Part shown: positions 41,243 to 50,415 of the stretch, piece after piece
How the letters are laid out: the number at the start of each line of letters is the position of its first letter
Position numbering within the stretch: the first letter of the stretch is position 1
Origin: Microbacterium saperdae
GTDB taxonomy: Bacteria > Actinomycetota > Actinomycetes > Actinomycetales > Microbacteriaceae
Length of the DNA: 64,000 nucleotides
Assembly: GCF_006716345.1 (NCBI RefSeq)
Contig: NZ_VFOX01000002.1
Coordinates: forward strand, 868,001-932,000
Reading direction: 5' to 3'
The notes under the pieces: model-generated
What the model was told of the DNA's origin: nothing
Database searches by the model: none
What the model saw: only the letters and a program-made list of their open reading frames with translations
Translations under genes and position numbers: made by a program

Positions 41243-42406
41243 ATGGAACGCGACATCTACGAAGAGGATCATGAGGCCTTCCGCGACCTCGTCAAGGACT
41301 TCGTCAAGCGCTATGTGACCGGTGAGGCCATCGAGCGGTGGGACGCCGCCGGCGAGGTCGACCGCGACACGATGCGCGCGGCGGGTGAGGCCGGGATCAT
41401 CGGACTGTCGGTTCCCGAGGAGTTCGGTGGCGCCGGGATGCTGCAGGACTACCGCTTCCGCGCGGTCGTGAACGAGGAGATCATCGCGGCCGGTGCCGGT
41501 TCGCTCGCCGGCGCCTTCGGCATCCAGGATGACCTCGCTGTTCCGTACCTGGTGCACATGGGCACGCAGGAGCAGAAGGAGAAGTGGCTGCCCCGCATGG
41601 CCACCGGTGAGATCATCGGCGCGCTCGCCATGACCGAGCCCGGGGCCGGATCCGACCTGCGCGGCATCAAGACCACGGCGAAGAAGACCGACGGTGGCTA
41701 CATCGTCAACGGCGCCAAGACGTTCATCTCCTCGGGTGCGACCGCCGACCTCGTCGTCACGTTCGTCAAGACCGGAGAGGGCAACCGCCCCGATGCGTTC
41801 AGCCTGGTGCTGATCGAGAACGGCATGGAGGGCTTCGACCACGGCAAGAAGCTGCACAAGATGGGCTTCCAGGGCCACGACACCGCGGAGCTCTCGTTCA
41901 GCGACGTGTTCGTCCCCGAGGAGAACCTCATCGGCGGTGTCGAGGGCAAGGGCTTCGTGCAGCTGATGATGAACCTGCCGCTCGAGCGCCTGTCGATCGG
42001 TGTCGCCGGCGCGGCCGCCGCGCAGGCCGCCCTCGACTGGACCGTCGCGTACACCAAGGACCGCGAGGCCTTCGGCGAGCGGATCATCGACTTCCAGAAC
42101 ACCCGCTTCAAGATCGCCGACATGGCCACCACGGTCGACGCGCTCTGGGCCTACATCGACCGCGCGCTGCTCGCCTATTCGCAGGGCAAGCTCTCGGCCG
42201 AAGAGGCCGCGAAGGTCAAGTTCTGGGCGACCGAGCGCGAGTGGGAGGTGCTCGACACCGGTGTGCAGCTGCACGGCGGTTACGGATACATCACCGAGTA
42301 CCCGATCGCCCGTGCCTTCCTCGACGCCCGTGTGCACCGCATCTACGGCGGCACGAACGAGATCATGCGCGAGATCGTCGGTCGTCAGATCGCCGGCAAG
42401 CGGTAG
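41243..42406 (+). CDS. Acyl-CoA dehydrogenase
   Basis: The 387-aa flavoenzyme has an N-terminal helical domain, ALAMTEPGAGSDLRGI (~130-145, FAD/substrate), the beta domain, and a C-terminal domain with ARVHRIYGGTNEIMREIVGRQIA. There the Glu of GTNEI is the usual catalytic base. It catalyses alpha,beta-dehydrogenation of an acyl-CoA (fatty acid or branched-chain). ATG follows AGGAGG. Single gene with its own operator-like upstream region. Confidence 0.95.
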   Translation: MERDIYEEDHEAFRDLVKDFVKRYVTGEAIERWDAAGEVDRDTMRAAGEAGIIGLSVPEEFGGAGMLQDYRFRAVVNEEIIAAGAGSLAGAFGIQDDLAVPYLVHMGTQEQKEKWLPRMATGEIIGALAMTEPGAGSDLRGIKTTAKKTDGGYIVNGAKTFISSGATADLVVTFVKTGEGNRPDAFSLVLIENGMEGFDHGKKLHKMGFQGHDTAELSFSDVFVPEENLIGGVEGKGFVQLMMNLPLERLSIGVAGAAAAQAALDWTVAYTKDREAFGERIIDFQNTRFKIADMATTVDALWAYIDRALLAYSQGKLSAEEAAKVKFWATEREWEVLDTGVQLHGGYGYITEYPIARAFLDARVHRIYGGTNEIMREIVGRQIAGKR

Positions 42407-42413
42407 GGGTCTC

Positions 42414-42471
42414 CGCAGGCCGGGGCCGGGCCTGAGCCGTCCCCGGTCACCGGACCCGGTTCAGGCCTGCG
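42414..42471. terminator. Convergent-gene hairpin
   Basis: CGCAGGCC (42414-42421) pairs with GGCCTGCG (42464-42471), with further inner GC pairing; it overlaps the 3' end of the opposite gene. Confidence 0.5.
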
Positions 42472-42913
42472 TACGGCGCGCGATCTCCTCGGAGAGCTGC
42501 TGCACGCGGGCAGGGTCCGCATCCCGGGCGAGGGCGACGTAGTGGTCCAGGACAGCAGGCCGGTAGCGCACGGGCATGGTCTGCCCCGCGGCGAGGCGGG
42601 TGAGCTCGGTGATCGTGAGATCCTCGTCGGCGATGCCGCGGAACGTGATGCCCTCGGCGGTCTCGACATCGAGCATCAGCACCACACGGGGGCTGCCGTC
42701 GCTGCTGACCTCACGCCAGTCGACGAGAACGCCGAGCGCGAGCTCTCCCGCACGTAGTTCCGCATTGCGCTTGCGCGCCGCACCGCTCAGGAGCGGGTTG
42801 GGGGCGACGCCGGGGAAGTCAGGTCCGACGCCGAGGGCTTCCCGTGTCAGATCGGGTCGGAGCTTCGCCATCACATCGTCAAGGCTGAGCTTCTTCTTCT
42901 TCGCACCGAACAT
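42461..42913 (-). CDS. Hypothetical protein
   Basis: The 150-aa soluble protein has a Lys-rich start (MFGAKKKKLS), a beta-rich centre (RVVLMLDVETAEGITFRGIADEDL) and a helical C-terminus (PARVQQLSEEIARRTQ). No family recognised. A TACAAT -10 box lies near 42973 and a GGGAGGAG ribosome site precedes ATG 42913, so it has its own ~55-base-leader transcript. Confidence 0.75.
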   Translation of the reverse strand: MFGAKKKKLSLDDVMAKLRPDLTREALGVGPDFPGVAPNPLLSGAARKRNAELRAGELALGVLVDWREVSSDGSPRVVLMLDVETAEGITFRGIADEDLTITELTRLAAGQTMPVRYRPAVLDHYVALARDADPARVQQLSEEIARRTQA

Positions 42914-43018
42914 CGTGGCTCCTCCCTCACGCCGCTGCCGCCGACTCGGCCGGGCGCTTCGCCGTCACCGCGATTGTAGGTCACGGCTCGTCTCGACCTG
43001 AGTCAGAGAGCCAGTGCC

Positions 43019-43609
43019 TCAGCGCTTTCCGCCCACGCCCGCACGACGCAGACGATCGGCGACCAGGATGCCGAGGGCGGTGCCGCCCAGGCAGCTGGCG
43101 ATCGTCACGGCGAAGAAGGCGATCTGCAGCGGCAGCGACATCGCTCCGAGGTGGAACCAGGCCCACGCCGAGATCGGATACACGATGCCGACCGTGAGCG
43201 CCCCGAGGTAGTGCATCCACGTGCCCCAGTACCGCCACAGCACGAACAGGAACGGCAGCTCGGTGAAGGCCGCCCACCACACGTTCGTCGCCACGCTGCC
43301 GAAGCCGTGACCCGAGAACGGCACCAGCACGAGCCCCGCGATCAGGCCGACCAGCAGGCCCACGAGCGGACGCCGCAGCAACCGGAGTGCGACCACCGAC
43401 GGCAGCAGCCACAGCCCGGCGAGCGCCATGCCCAGGAAGGGCAGCGGACCGGTGAGGATCGTCGACGCCCAGTTCATCGGGGCGAGCAGCACGGCACCAG
43501 CCACACCGAGCGCGGCGCACGTCAGCAGGATCGCGGTGGGGAAGCGGAAGCGTCCGCTCGTCGCCCCGGCCGAACCCGGGCGGACGCCCTCGGCCTCGGT
43601 CCCGCTCAT
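43019..43609 (-). CDS. YkoE-like ECF transporter S component 1
   Basis: The 196-aa membrane protein has about six spans. It resembles the YkoE-type substrate-binding (S) components and is a paralogue of the 47062-47604 protein (shared LRRPLVxLL and ...RRAGV ends). ATG 43609 overlaps the stop of the siderophore-interacting protein, making it the last gene of the EcfA-EcfT-SIP-S operon. Annotated relatives are assigned to thiamine precursors, but the iron-linked neighbours argue for an iron chelate or haem-type ligand here. Confidence 0.75.
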   Translation of the reverse strand: MSGTEAEGVRPGSAGATSGRFRFPTAILLTCAALGVAGAVLLAPMNWASTILTGPLPFLGMALAGLWLLPSVVALRLLRRPLVGLLVGLIAGLVLVPFSGHGFGSVATNVWWAAFTELPFLFVLWRYWGTWMHYLGALTVGIVYPISAWAWFHLGAMSLPLQIAFFAVTIASCLGGTALGILVADRLRRAGVGGKR

Positions 43610-44481
43610 ACGAGGGGCTCCGCCGCAGCCTCGCGGGCGGCCTTGGACGCCGGCGAGGAGGCGCCGATCTTCCAGTACCCGCAGAAGCTGACGGTGTTCT
43701 TGTCGACTCCCCGCTCGCCGACCAGGTGCTTGCGGACCCCGGAGGCGAGCGCCTGCTCGCCGGCGGCATAGGCGTGGAACGGCTCATCGGGGAGCGGCGT
43801 CGTGTGCAGAGCCGCGAGCGCGAGCGCACCCGGCTCCTCGTTGTGCGGACGTGTGATCCAGACGACCTCGATGCCCGAGGGATGCGGGAACGCCAACGCA
43901 TCCTCTTCTGCGGGCACTTCGATGATCGCGGTGCCGGTCGCGTCCGCGGGCAGCGAGGAGCAGATCGAGGAGATCGCGGGCAGCGCCGTCTCGTCGCCCA
44001 CCAGCACCACGCGCTGCGTGCCGCGCTCCGGGTTGAAGGTCAGCCCTTCGTCGATGATCAGAACATGCTCGCCGGGGGTGCAGGTCTCGGCCCAGCGCGA
44101 CGCCGGACCCGCGGTGCCGTCGGCGGCGGAGCCGTGCAGCACGAAGTCCACGTCGAGCTCCGCCCCGGTCTCGGCGGTCGCAGGCCGGTACGCCCGCACG
44201 CTGTAGTTGCGCATCACCGGCCGCTCGCCGTCGGGGATGCGCAGGAACTTCAGGTAGCCGAACATCTTGTTCGCCTTCGCGGGAACGCGCTCGAGTCCGG
44301 CGTCGCCGCCGATCGGCAGGAACAGGCGGAACCACTGGTCGAAGCCCATCGGCCGGAACTTCTCGATCTCGCCGCCGCCGAGCGTCACGCGGATCCAGTG
44401 CGCCGACAGCCGTTCGGAGCGCAGCACCGTGAGGTGGATGAGCTCTGCGGACGCGGGCTTGACCATCTTGCTGAATGCCAC
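43606..44481 (-). CDS. Siderophore-interacting protein (FAD-dependent ferric-siderophore reductase)
   Basis: The 291-aa ViuB/SIP-family protein has a beta-barrel FAD domain (~5-130, with RNYSVRAYRP binding FAD) and an NAD(P)H domain (~140-280, GDETALPAISSI, YAAGEQALASGVRKHLVGERG). The C-terminus SFCGYWKIG is typical. It reduces Fe(III) from imported siderophores in the cytoplasm. GTG 44481 follows AAAGG; ATG 44466 is an alternative. Its placement inside the ECF operon ties the importer to iron. Confidence 0.93.
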   Translation of the reverse strand: MAFSKMVKPASAELIHLTVLRSERLSAHWIRVTLGGGEIEKFRPMGFDQWFRLFLPIGGDAGLERVPAKANKMFGYLKFLRIPDGERPVMRNYSVRAYRPATAETGAELDVDFVLHGSAADGTAGPASRWAETCTPGEHVLIIDEGLTFNPERGTQRVVLVGDETALPAISSICSSLPADATGTAIIEVPAEEDALAFPHPSGIEVVWITRPHNEEPGALALAALHTTPLPDEPFHAYAAGEQALASGVRKHLVGERGVDKNTVSFCGYWKIGASSPASKAAREAAAEPLV

Positions 44482-44492
44482 GGAATCGCCTT

Positions 44493-45311
44493 TCAGGAAA
44501 GCTGCCAGGGGAAGAATGCGATGAAGATCGCCGCGGATGCCGCGAGGCACAGCACGATGAAGACGGTGTCACGCATCCGGAACGGCACCAGGTGCCGCTC
44601 GGTGCGGGTCGCGTGAGCACCGAAGGCCCGGGAGTCCATCGCGAGGGCGACACGCTCGGCGTGCCGGATCGCGCCGGCCAGCAGCGGCACGATGTAGCCC
44701 CAGCCGCGCGCGATGCGGGCGAACGGTCCGCGTCCGCCGTGGTGGCCGCGCACACGGTGGGCGGCGCGGATGACCGACAGCTCATGGCCGAACCGCGGCA
44801 CGAAACGGAACGCCGCGAGCGCGGTGTAGCCGATCCGATACGGCACACGCAGCTGCTGGATGCTGGCGCGCACCAGATCCGGTCCGCTCGTGGTGAGCCC
44901 GCCCACGAGCGCGAGGGCCACGATCGCGCCCAGGCGCAGCGCGGTGGCGAAGCCGATCTCGAGGGCGCCGCGGAACAGCGTCCAGTCGCCGATGCTCAGC
45001 ACGGGCGCGGTGCCGCCGACCAGCCCGGCATCCACCCACAGGGAGAAGCCGACCCCGATCGCCGCGACGCCGAGCGGCAGCGCCACCAACAGCACGAGCA
45101 GCAGCCGAGCGGTGAGGCGGGCGCCCGCGAGGATCAGCGCGTACGCGAACACGAGGAACGCCAGCGGTGTCGCCAGGTCGCGCACGAACACGAGCAGCAG
45201 CATCGCCGGCGCCACCCCCGCGACCTTCGAGAGCGGGTTCAGGGCATACAGGAACTGGCGCCGGGAGGTCGCGACCATCGCGGCGTACGGATCGAACACG
45301 ACGGCGCTCAT
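44493..45311 (-). CDS. ECF transporter T component (EcfT)
   Basis: The 272-aa membrane protein has ~6 spans. The two coupling-helix motifs that contact the ATPases are present: AHRVRG (~187) and AMDSRAFG (~226), the Ala-Arg-Gly-type signatures of EcfT. It overlaps the fused ATPase gene by 4 bp and ends 11 bp before the SIP start. It links S components to EcfA. Confidence 0.92.
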   Translation of the reverse strand: MSAVVFDPYAAMVATSRRQFLYALNPLSKVAGVAPAMLLLVFVRDLATPLAFLVFAYALILAGARLTARLLLVLLVALPLGVAAIGVGFSLWVDAGLVGGTAPVLSIGDWTLFRGALEIGFATALRLGAIVALALVGGLTTSGPDLVRASIQQLRVPYRIGYTALAAFRFVPRFGHELSVIRAAHRVRGHHGGRGPFARIARGWGYIVPLLAGAIRHAERVALAMDSRAFGAHATRTERHLVPFRMRDTVFIVLCLAASAAIFIAFFPWQLS

Positions 45312-46972
45312 GACCAGGCCGCCGGCCGGTGGGATGCCAGCACGCGCTGCAGCGCCGGGAGGCGCAGTCCGGCGCTCGTGAACGTCTGCTCATCGGCGAA
45401 GAGCTCGGCGGTCGTGCCCGCGGCGTGCACCCGCCCGTCGGCCAGGATGACCGTGTGCGTGGCGTGCTCGGCGACCAGTTGCAGGTCGTGCGTCACGATC
45501 ACGATCGTCGTGCCCTCTGCGCGCAGGCCCTGGAGCAGCGCGAGAAGCTCGGAGGCGCGGGCGCGGTCCTGGCCGAACGTGGGCTCGTCGAGCGCCAGCA
45601 CCTGCGGGCGGGTGATGAGCGCGGTGCCGACCGACAGCCGCCGCTTCTCGCCCCCCGAGAGCAGGAACGGATGCACCTCCGCCTTGTGACCGAGTCCGAA
45701 GCGGGCGAGCATCTCCTGCACGCGCTCCGCGATCTCGGCATCCGGCACATGCCGCAGCCTCAGCCCGTGGGCGAGCTCCTCGAACACCGTGTGAGCGATG
45801 AACTGGTGCTCGGGGTTCTGGAACACGAAACCGATGCGGGCCGCGAGGTCGCGCGGAGACGCGGTCGCCGGGTCGAGACCGTCGACGTCGACACGACGCT
45901 TCGGCGGTGGCACCACCCCGGCGAGCGCCTGGATGAGCGTGGTCTTGCCCGCGCCGTTCGCCCCGACGATCGCGGTGAGGGTCCCGGGTGCGATGTCCAG
46001 GTCGATGCCGTGCAGGATCTCGGTGCGGTGCCGCGTCACGGTCAGCCCGCGCGCGCGGATGATCGAGGCGGCGTCCGGTGCCGAGGGGACGGCCGGCGCG
46101 GCGGCGGCGATGACCCCCTGTGCGTCGAGGGCTGTGGCCAGCTCGACGGGGGTGAGCGGAAGCGGGTCGAGACGGATGCCGTCGCCGCGCATCCGCAGAG
46201 CGGCGAGTGTCGCTGCGGGAAGCCACACGCCCATCTCGAGCAGCTCACCGGCGTGCGTGCGGATGACCTCGCCCGCCGGACCGTCGAACGCGACCGCGCC
46301 CTCGCGGTCGAGCACGATCGCCCGCGTCACGAAGCCCATCGCCGCGTCGAGGTTGTGCTCGACCAGCAGGATCGCGCGGTCCCCGGCCGCGACGACATCC
46401 GTCAGCGCGGCGTAGACGTCGTCGATGCCCTGAGGGTCGAGGTTGGCCGTCGGTTCGTCGAGCACGATCAGCGGGGAGCCCATGGCGAGCGCGCAGGCGA
46501 TCGCGAGGCGCTGTCGCCCGCCACCCGACAGGCGATCGGGGTTCTCGTCTCGTCGCTCCCAGAGGCCGACGCGGCGAAGGGAGTCCTCCGCGCGGGCGCG
46601 CACCTCGTCGAGAGGCAGCCGCAGGTTCTCCGGCCCGAACGCGACCTCGTCGTACACGGTGCCCGTGACGATCTGCGCGTCCGGGTCCTGGAAGACCATC
46701 GCGACATGCGTGCTCAGGGTCGCGGTGTGCGTCTGCGCGGTGTCGAGCCCGCCGGCCTCGACCGTGCCGGTCATGGTCGCCGGTACCGCATGGGGGATGA
46801 GCCCGTTCAGGGCCAGTGTCAGCGTGGACTTGCCGGAACCCGAGGGACCGAGCAGCAGCACGACCTCGCCCTGTTCGATGTCGAAGGTGACGTCGCGCGG
46901 CGAGGGGTGCGCGGCATCCGCGTGGGTGAGTGAGACATCACGCACGCGGAGAAGAGGCGCGGATGAGCGCAC
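45308..46972 (-). CDS. Fused ECF ATPase (EcfA-EcfA')
   Basis: The 554-aa protein has two ABC domains in one chain. The first (~6-240) has LGPSGSGKST, LSGGGRQRLAIA and LIVLDEPTANLD; the second (~295-545) has VGANGAGKTT, LSGGEKRRLSVG and VLALDEPTFGQD. Both sites look catalytically complete. It starts at GTG 46972, 38 bp downstream of the iron-box-like site, and heads the operon with EcfT, SIP and S1. Confidence 0.94.
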   Translation of the reverse strand: MRSSAPLLRVRDVSLTHADAAHPSPRDVTFDIEQGEVVLLLGPSGSGKSTLTLALNGLIPHAVPATMTGTVEAGGLDTAQTHTATLSTHVAMVFQDPDAQIVTGTVYDEVAFGPENLRLPLDEVRARAEDSLRRVGLWERRDENPDRLSGGGRQRLAIACALAMGSPLIVLDEPTANLDPQGIDDVYAALTDVVAAGDRAILLVEHNLDAAMGFVTRAIVLDREGAVAFDGPAGEVIRTHAGELLEMGVWLPAATLAALRMRGDGIRLDPLPLTPVELATALDAQGVIAAAAPAVPSAPDAASIIRARGLTVTRHRTEILHGIDLDIAPGTLTAIVGANGAGKTTLIQALAGVVPPPKRRVDVDGLDPATASPRDLAARIGFVFQNPEHQFIAHTVFEELAHGLRLRHVPDAEIAERVQEMLARFGLGHKAEVHPFLLSGGEKRRLSVGTALITRPQVLALDEPTFGQDRARASELLALLQGLRAEGTTIVIVTHDLQLVAEHATHTVILADGRVHAAGTTAELFADEQTFTSAGLRLPALQRVLASHRPAAWS

Positions 46973-47009
46973 GGCGGAACCCCGGGTCGGTGGAACGTAC
47001 CGTACTAAC

Positions 47010-47028
47010 TTAGCTGAGCCTTACCTCG
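47010..47028 (-). promoter_or_regulatory. DtxR/IdeR-like iron box
   Basis: CGAGGTAAGGCTCAGCTAA on the minus strand matches 14 of 19 positions of the DtxR/IdeR consensus TTAGGTTAGGCTAACCTAA, including the AGGT and core AGGCT. A TACGGT -10 lies just downstream (46999-47004). Iron-replete repression of the ECF/SIP operon is expected. Confidence 0.65.
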
Positions 47029-47061
47029 CTTGCCATGTCGATCGGCCGAGGACGGTGCGGC

Positions 47062-47604
47062 TCAGCGGCGCGCGACGCCCGCGCGACTCAGGGCGGTGCC
47101 GACGCCGAGGCCGACCGCCGTCCACCCGATCGGCCCCAGCACGGCGAGGACGAGGTAGGCGATCTGCGCCCAGAGGGGAAGCGTTGCCAGATGTGCCGCG
47201 AAGAACACGACCACGGCGACGATCACGCCGATCACCGCGGCAGAGATGAAGAAGCGCCACGGGCCCCAGGCCCGGTAGCGGGTGAGGGCGGCGACGCCCT
47301 CCTGGATCGCTCCGAACAGCAGGGCGGTGCCGATGAAACGCAGCGCCCAGGCCGGGTTGAACGCGCTCGCGACGAGGGCGGCGATCAGATGCGTGACCAG
47401 AGCGACCAGCGGCCGGCGCAGCACCTCCTGCGCGATGATTCCCGGCAGCACATGCGACCCGAGCAGCAGGCCGTACGCCCACGGGGCCGTGATCAGCACG
47501 ACCGGGGTGAGCAGGCCGGCGATGCCGCCGATGATGCCGGTCGCCACGCCGATCGCTGCGCAGACGAGCAGCACGCGGGTCGACAGGACGGGGGTTCGGG
47601 CCAC
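47062..47604 (-). CDS. YkoE-like ECF transporter S component 2
   Basis: The 180-aa membrane protein has ~6 spans and is a paralogue of the S component at 43019 (compare CAAIGVATGIIG with CAALGVAGAVLL, and LRRPLVALV with LRRPLVGLL). It is upstream of the iron box and has its own TAGGCT box 6 bases before GTG 47604. It can therefore be expressed separately from the iron-controlled operon. Two S components sharing one EcfAAT implies two ligands or conditions. Confidence 0.75.
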   Translation of the reverse strand: MARTPVLSTRVLLVCAAIGVATGIIGGIAGLLTPVVLITAPWAYGLLLGSHVLPGIIAQEVLRRPLVALVTHLIAALVASAFNPAWALRFIGTALLFGAIQEGVAALTRYRAWGPWRFFISAAVIGVIVAVVVFFAAHLATLPLWAQIAYLVLAVLGPIGWTAVGLGVGTALSRAGVARR

Positions 47605-47610
47605 GGCTCC

Positions 47611-47616
47611 AGCCTA
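47611..47616 (-). promoter_or_regulatory. Leaderless -10 box
   Basis: TAGGCT, 6 bases before the GTG at 47604. Confidence 0.5.
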
Positions 47617-47657
47617 CTTGCGCGCGGGAGCGTCCCGGGCGGCGAGGGGCCGTGCAA

Positions 47658-47733
47658 AAACCCGGACGATCCGTCGTCAGCGCGGCGTGTCAGGGGCGTG
47701 CCGCGCCGAGCGGATGCCGGATGGTCCGGGTTT
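47658..47733. repeat. 76-bp nested palindrome between divergent genes
   Basis: AAACCCGGACGATCCG pairs with the complement at 47718-47733 (one mismatch in 16). GCGCGGC (47680) pairs with GCCGCGC (47700) inside. It lies between two divergent starts, so termination does not explain it. The rest of the 263-bp space is featureless apart from the flanking promoters. Confidence 0.7.
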
Positions 47734-47867
47734 CGCCCCAGAGGGCCCGCATCCGTTCGTCGCGTCGACCATGCCGCTCGTCGCAGCATCCGCTCCGCAG
47801 CGCACGCCCCGCGCGGGAGCTTCCTAGCGTGGGACAACGCAATGATGCGCACACCGAGGAGAACCCC

Positions 47868-50153
47868 ATGACTGCACCTTCGTCGCGCCGCCGCGACGGC
47901 GCCGGCCCCGTCGATGGCGATCCCGTCATCGTCACCGACCCGAAACTCCCCCCGGTCGCACTGACCGACGACCACCACGAGAAGGCGAACCGCTGGACGT
48001 GGCCGAAGATCCTCATCTGGTCGGCCATCGCCCTGCTCGGCGCGGTCGCCTGGACCATGCTCGCGATCGTCCGGGGTGAGACCGTCAACGCGATCTGGTT
48101 CGTGTTCGCGGCCGTCTGCACCTACCTGATCGGCTACCGCTTCTACTCCAAGGTGATCGAGAAGTACATCACCCGGCCCGACGACCGCCGCGCCACCCCC
48201 GCCGAGGTCAAGCAGGACGGCAAGGACTACGTCCCCACCGACCGCCGCGTGCTCTACGGCCACCACTTCGCCGCCATCGCCGGCGCCGGTCCGCTCGTCG
48301 GTCCCGTGCTCGCAGCGCAGATGGGGTACCTGCCCGGCACGATCTGGATCATCGTCGGCGTCGTGCTCGCCGGCGCCGTGCAGGACTACACCGTGCTGTT
48401 CTTCTCCATGCGCCGCGGCGGCCGCACGATCGGTCAGATGGCCCGGCAGGAGCTCGGCCGCATCGGCGGGACCGCCGCGATCATCGCCTCGCTGCTGATC
48501 ATGCTGATCATCGTCGCGATCCTCGCGCTCGTGGTCGTGAACGCCCTCGGCGAGAGCCCGTGGGGCGTCTTCTCGGTCGCGATGACCATCCCGATCGCGA
48601 TCTTCATGGGCATCTACCTGCGCTTCCTGCGCCCCGGCAAGGTCACAGAGGTCTCGATCATCGGCTTCGTGCTGCTGATGGCCGCGATCATCGGCGGCGG
48701 CTGGGTCGCCGGTACCGACTGGGGTCAGGCGATCTTCCACCTCGACCGCACCACGATCGCGTGGGGCATCATCATCTACGGCTTCATCGCCGCGGTGCTC
48801 CCGGTCTGGCTGCTGCTCGCTCCGCGCGACTACCTCTCCACGTTCATGAAGATCGGCGTGATCGTGATGCTCGCCGGCGCGATCATCCTGGTGCGCCCCG
48901 AGATCACGGTCCCCGCCGTCAGCATCTTCGGTGAGAACGGGATGGGTCCGGTGTTCGCCGGTCCGCTCTTCCCCTTCCTGTTCGTGACGATCGCGTGTGG
49001 TGCCCTGTCGGGCTTCCACGCGCTGATCGCCTCGGGCACGACACCGAAGCTCATCGAGAAGGAGCGCCAGACGCGCTTCATCGGATACGGCGGCATGCTC
49101 ATGGAGTCGTTCGTCGCGATCATGGCGCTGGTCGCCGCGATCTCGATCGACCAGGGCATCTACTTCGCGATGAACGCGCCGACGGCGGCGACAGGGGGCA
49201 CGGTCGAAGGGGCCGTCGCCTTCGTGAACTCCCTGGGGCTGACGGGGGTGAACCTCACGCCCGAGATGCTCACGGGCACCGCCCAGGCGGTCGGCGAGGA
49301 GTCGATCGTCTCGCGCACCGGTGGTGCACCGACCCTCGCGCTCGGACTCGCGCACATCATGCAGCAGGCCCTCGGCGGGCAGGCGCTCATGGCGTTCTGG
49401 TACCACTTCGCGATCATGTTCGAGGCGCTGTTCATCCTCACCGCCGTCGACGCGGGAACCCGTGTGGCGCGCTTCATGCTGCAGGACTCGATCGGCGCCT
49501 GGTTCCCCAAGTTCCGCGACGTCTCCTGGCGCCCCGGCGTCTGGATCTGCACCGCGATCATGGTGGCCGGCTGGGGAGCGATCCTCATCCTCGGCGTCAC
49601 CGACCCGCTCGGCGGCATCAACACCTTCTTCCCGCTGTTCGGTATCGCGAACCAGCTGCTCGCGGCGATCGCGCTCGCCGTGGTGATGGCCATCGTCGCC
49701 AAGCGCGGCAAGAGCTACATCAAGTGGCTGTGGATCATCGGGCTGCCGCTCGCGTTCACGGCGGTCGTCACGATCACGGCGTCGCTGTACAAGATCGCCT
49801 CGCCCGTGCCGGCGATCGGCTACTGGGCGAACCACTTCCGCTACGTCGAGGCCCGCGACAGCGGCGACACGTCGCTCGGAGCGCCGGAAGTGCTGGACGC
49901 CGTCATCCGCAACACCGCGGTGCAGGGCACGCTGTCGATCATCTTCGTCACTCTCGCGATCATCGTGATGATCGCGGCCGTGGTCGTGACGATCACGGCG
50001 ATCCGCAACGGCGGCGGCGAGAACACCGAGGAGCCGCCGGTCGCCTCTCGTCGCTTCGCTCCGGCCGGGTTCCTGCCCGATGCGACCGAGCGCGAGCTCG
50101 AGAAGCAGTGGGAGCCGATCCTCGCGGACGAGCGCAAGGCGTCGACGCACTGA
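47868..50153 (+). CDS. cstA: CstA family pyruvate/peptide transporter
   Basis: The 761-aa protein has ~16-18 spans. The CstA signature region YGHHFAAIAGAGPLVGPVLAAQMGYLPG lies at ~126-153 and GAVQDYTVLFFSMRRGGRTIG follows. CstA/BtsT proteins take up pyruvate (and possibly peptides) under carbon limitation. The ATG at 47868 follows GAGGAGAA. The YbdD gene begins 2 bp after the stop, as in Escherichia coli, and a BtsS/YpdA-like two-component system follows. Confidence 0.95.
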   Translation: MTAPSSRRRDGAGPVDGDPVIVTDPKLPPVALTDDHHEKANRWTWPKILIWSAIALLGAVAWTMLAIVRGETVNAIWFVFAAVCTYLIGYRFYSKVIEKYITRPDDRRATPAEVKQDGKDYVPTDRRVLYGHHFAAIAGAGPLVGPVLAAQMGYLPGTIWIIVGVVLAGAVQDYTVLFFSMRRGGRTIGQMARQELGRIGGTAAIIASLLIMLIIVAILALVVVNALGESPWGVFSVAMTIPIAIFMGIYLRFLRPGKVTEVSIIGFVLLMAAIIGGGWVAGTDWGQAIFHLDRTTIAWGIIIYGFIAAVLPVWLLLAPRDYLSTFMKIGVIVMLAGAIILVRPEITVPAVSIFGENGMGPVFAGPLFPFLFVTIACGALSGFHALIASGTTPKLIEKERQTRFIGYGGMLMESFVAIMALVAAISIDQGIYFAMNAPTAATGGTVEGAVAFVNSLGLTGVNLTPEMLTGTAQAVGEESIVSRTGGAPTLALGLAHIMQQALGGQALMAFWYHFAIMFEALFILTAVDAGTRVARFMLQDSIGAWFPKFRDVSWRPGVWICTAIMVAGWGAILILGVTDPLGGINTFFPLFGIANQLLAAIALAVVMAIVAKRGKSYIKWLWIIGLPLAFTAVVTITASLYKIASPVPAIGYWANHFRYVEARDSGDTSLGAPEVLDAVIRNTAVQGTLSIIFVTLAIIVMIAAVVVTITAIRNGGGENTEEPPVASRRFAPAGFLPDATERELEKQWEPILADERKASTH

Positions 50154-50154
50154 G

Positions 50155-50400
50155 ATGGTCATCATGACGAACCGGACGGATGCCGCGACCACCCCGCTGC
50201 GCGCGCTGCTGAGCGCCGCGGCGCGGGTGGGCCGCGGCATCCGCTGGTACATGACGACCCTGATGGGCGACACCGCCTATGCGACCTATGTCGCCCATCA
50301 CCGCCGACAGCATCCCGACGAGGAGCCCCTGACCGAGCGCCAGTTCTGGCGACAGCGGATGGATGATCAGGATCGCAATCCCGGTGCCCGCTGCTGCTGA
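50155..50400 (+). CDS. YbdD/YjiX family small protein
   Basis: The 81-aa protein has the family core GDTAYATYVAHHRRQHPDEEPLTERQFWRQRMD and the terminal ARCC. It is the constant partner of CstA-type transporters; its role is unknown. The start at 50155 lies 2 bp after the cstA stop; ATG 50164 is an alternative. Confidence 0.92.
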   Translation: MVIMTNRTDAATTPLRALLSAAARVGRGIRWYMTTLMGDTAYATYVAHHRRQHPDEEPLTERQFWRQRMDDQDRNPGARCC

Positions 50401-50415
50401 CGGCTCCCCCGCTCT

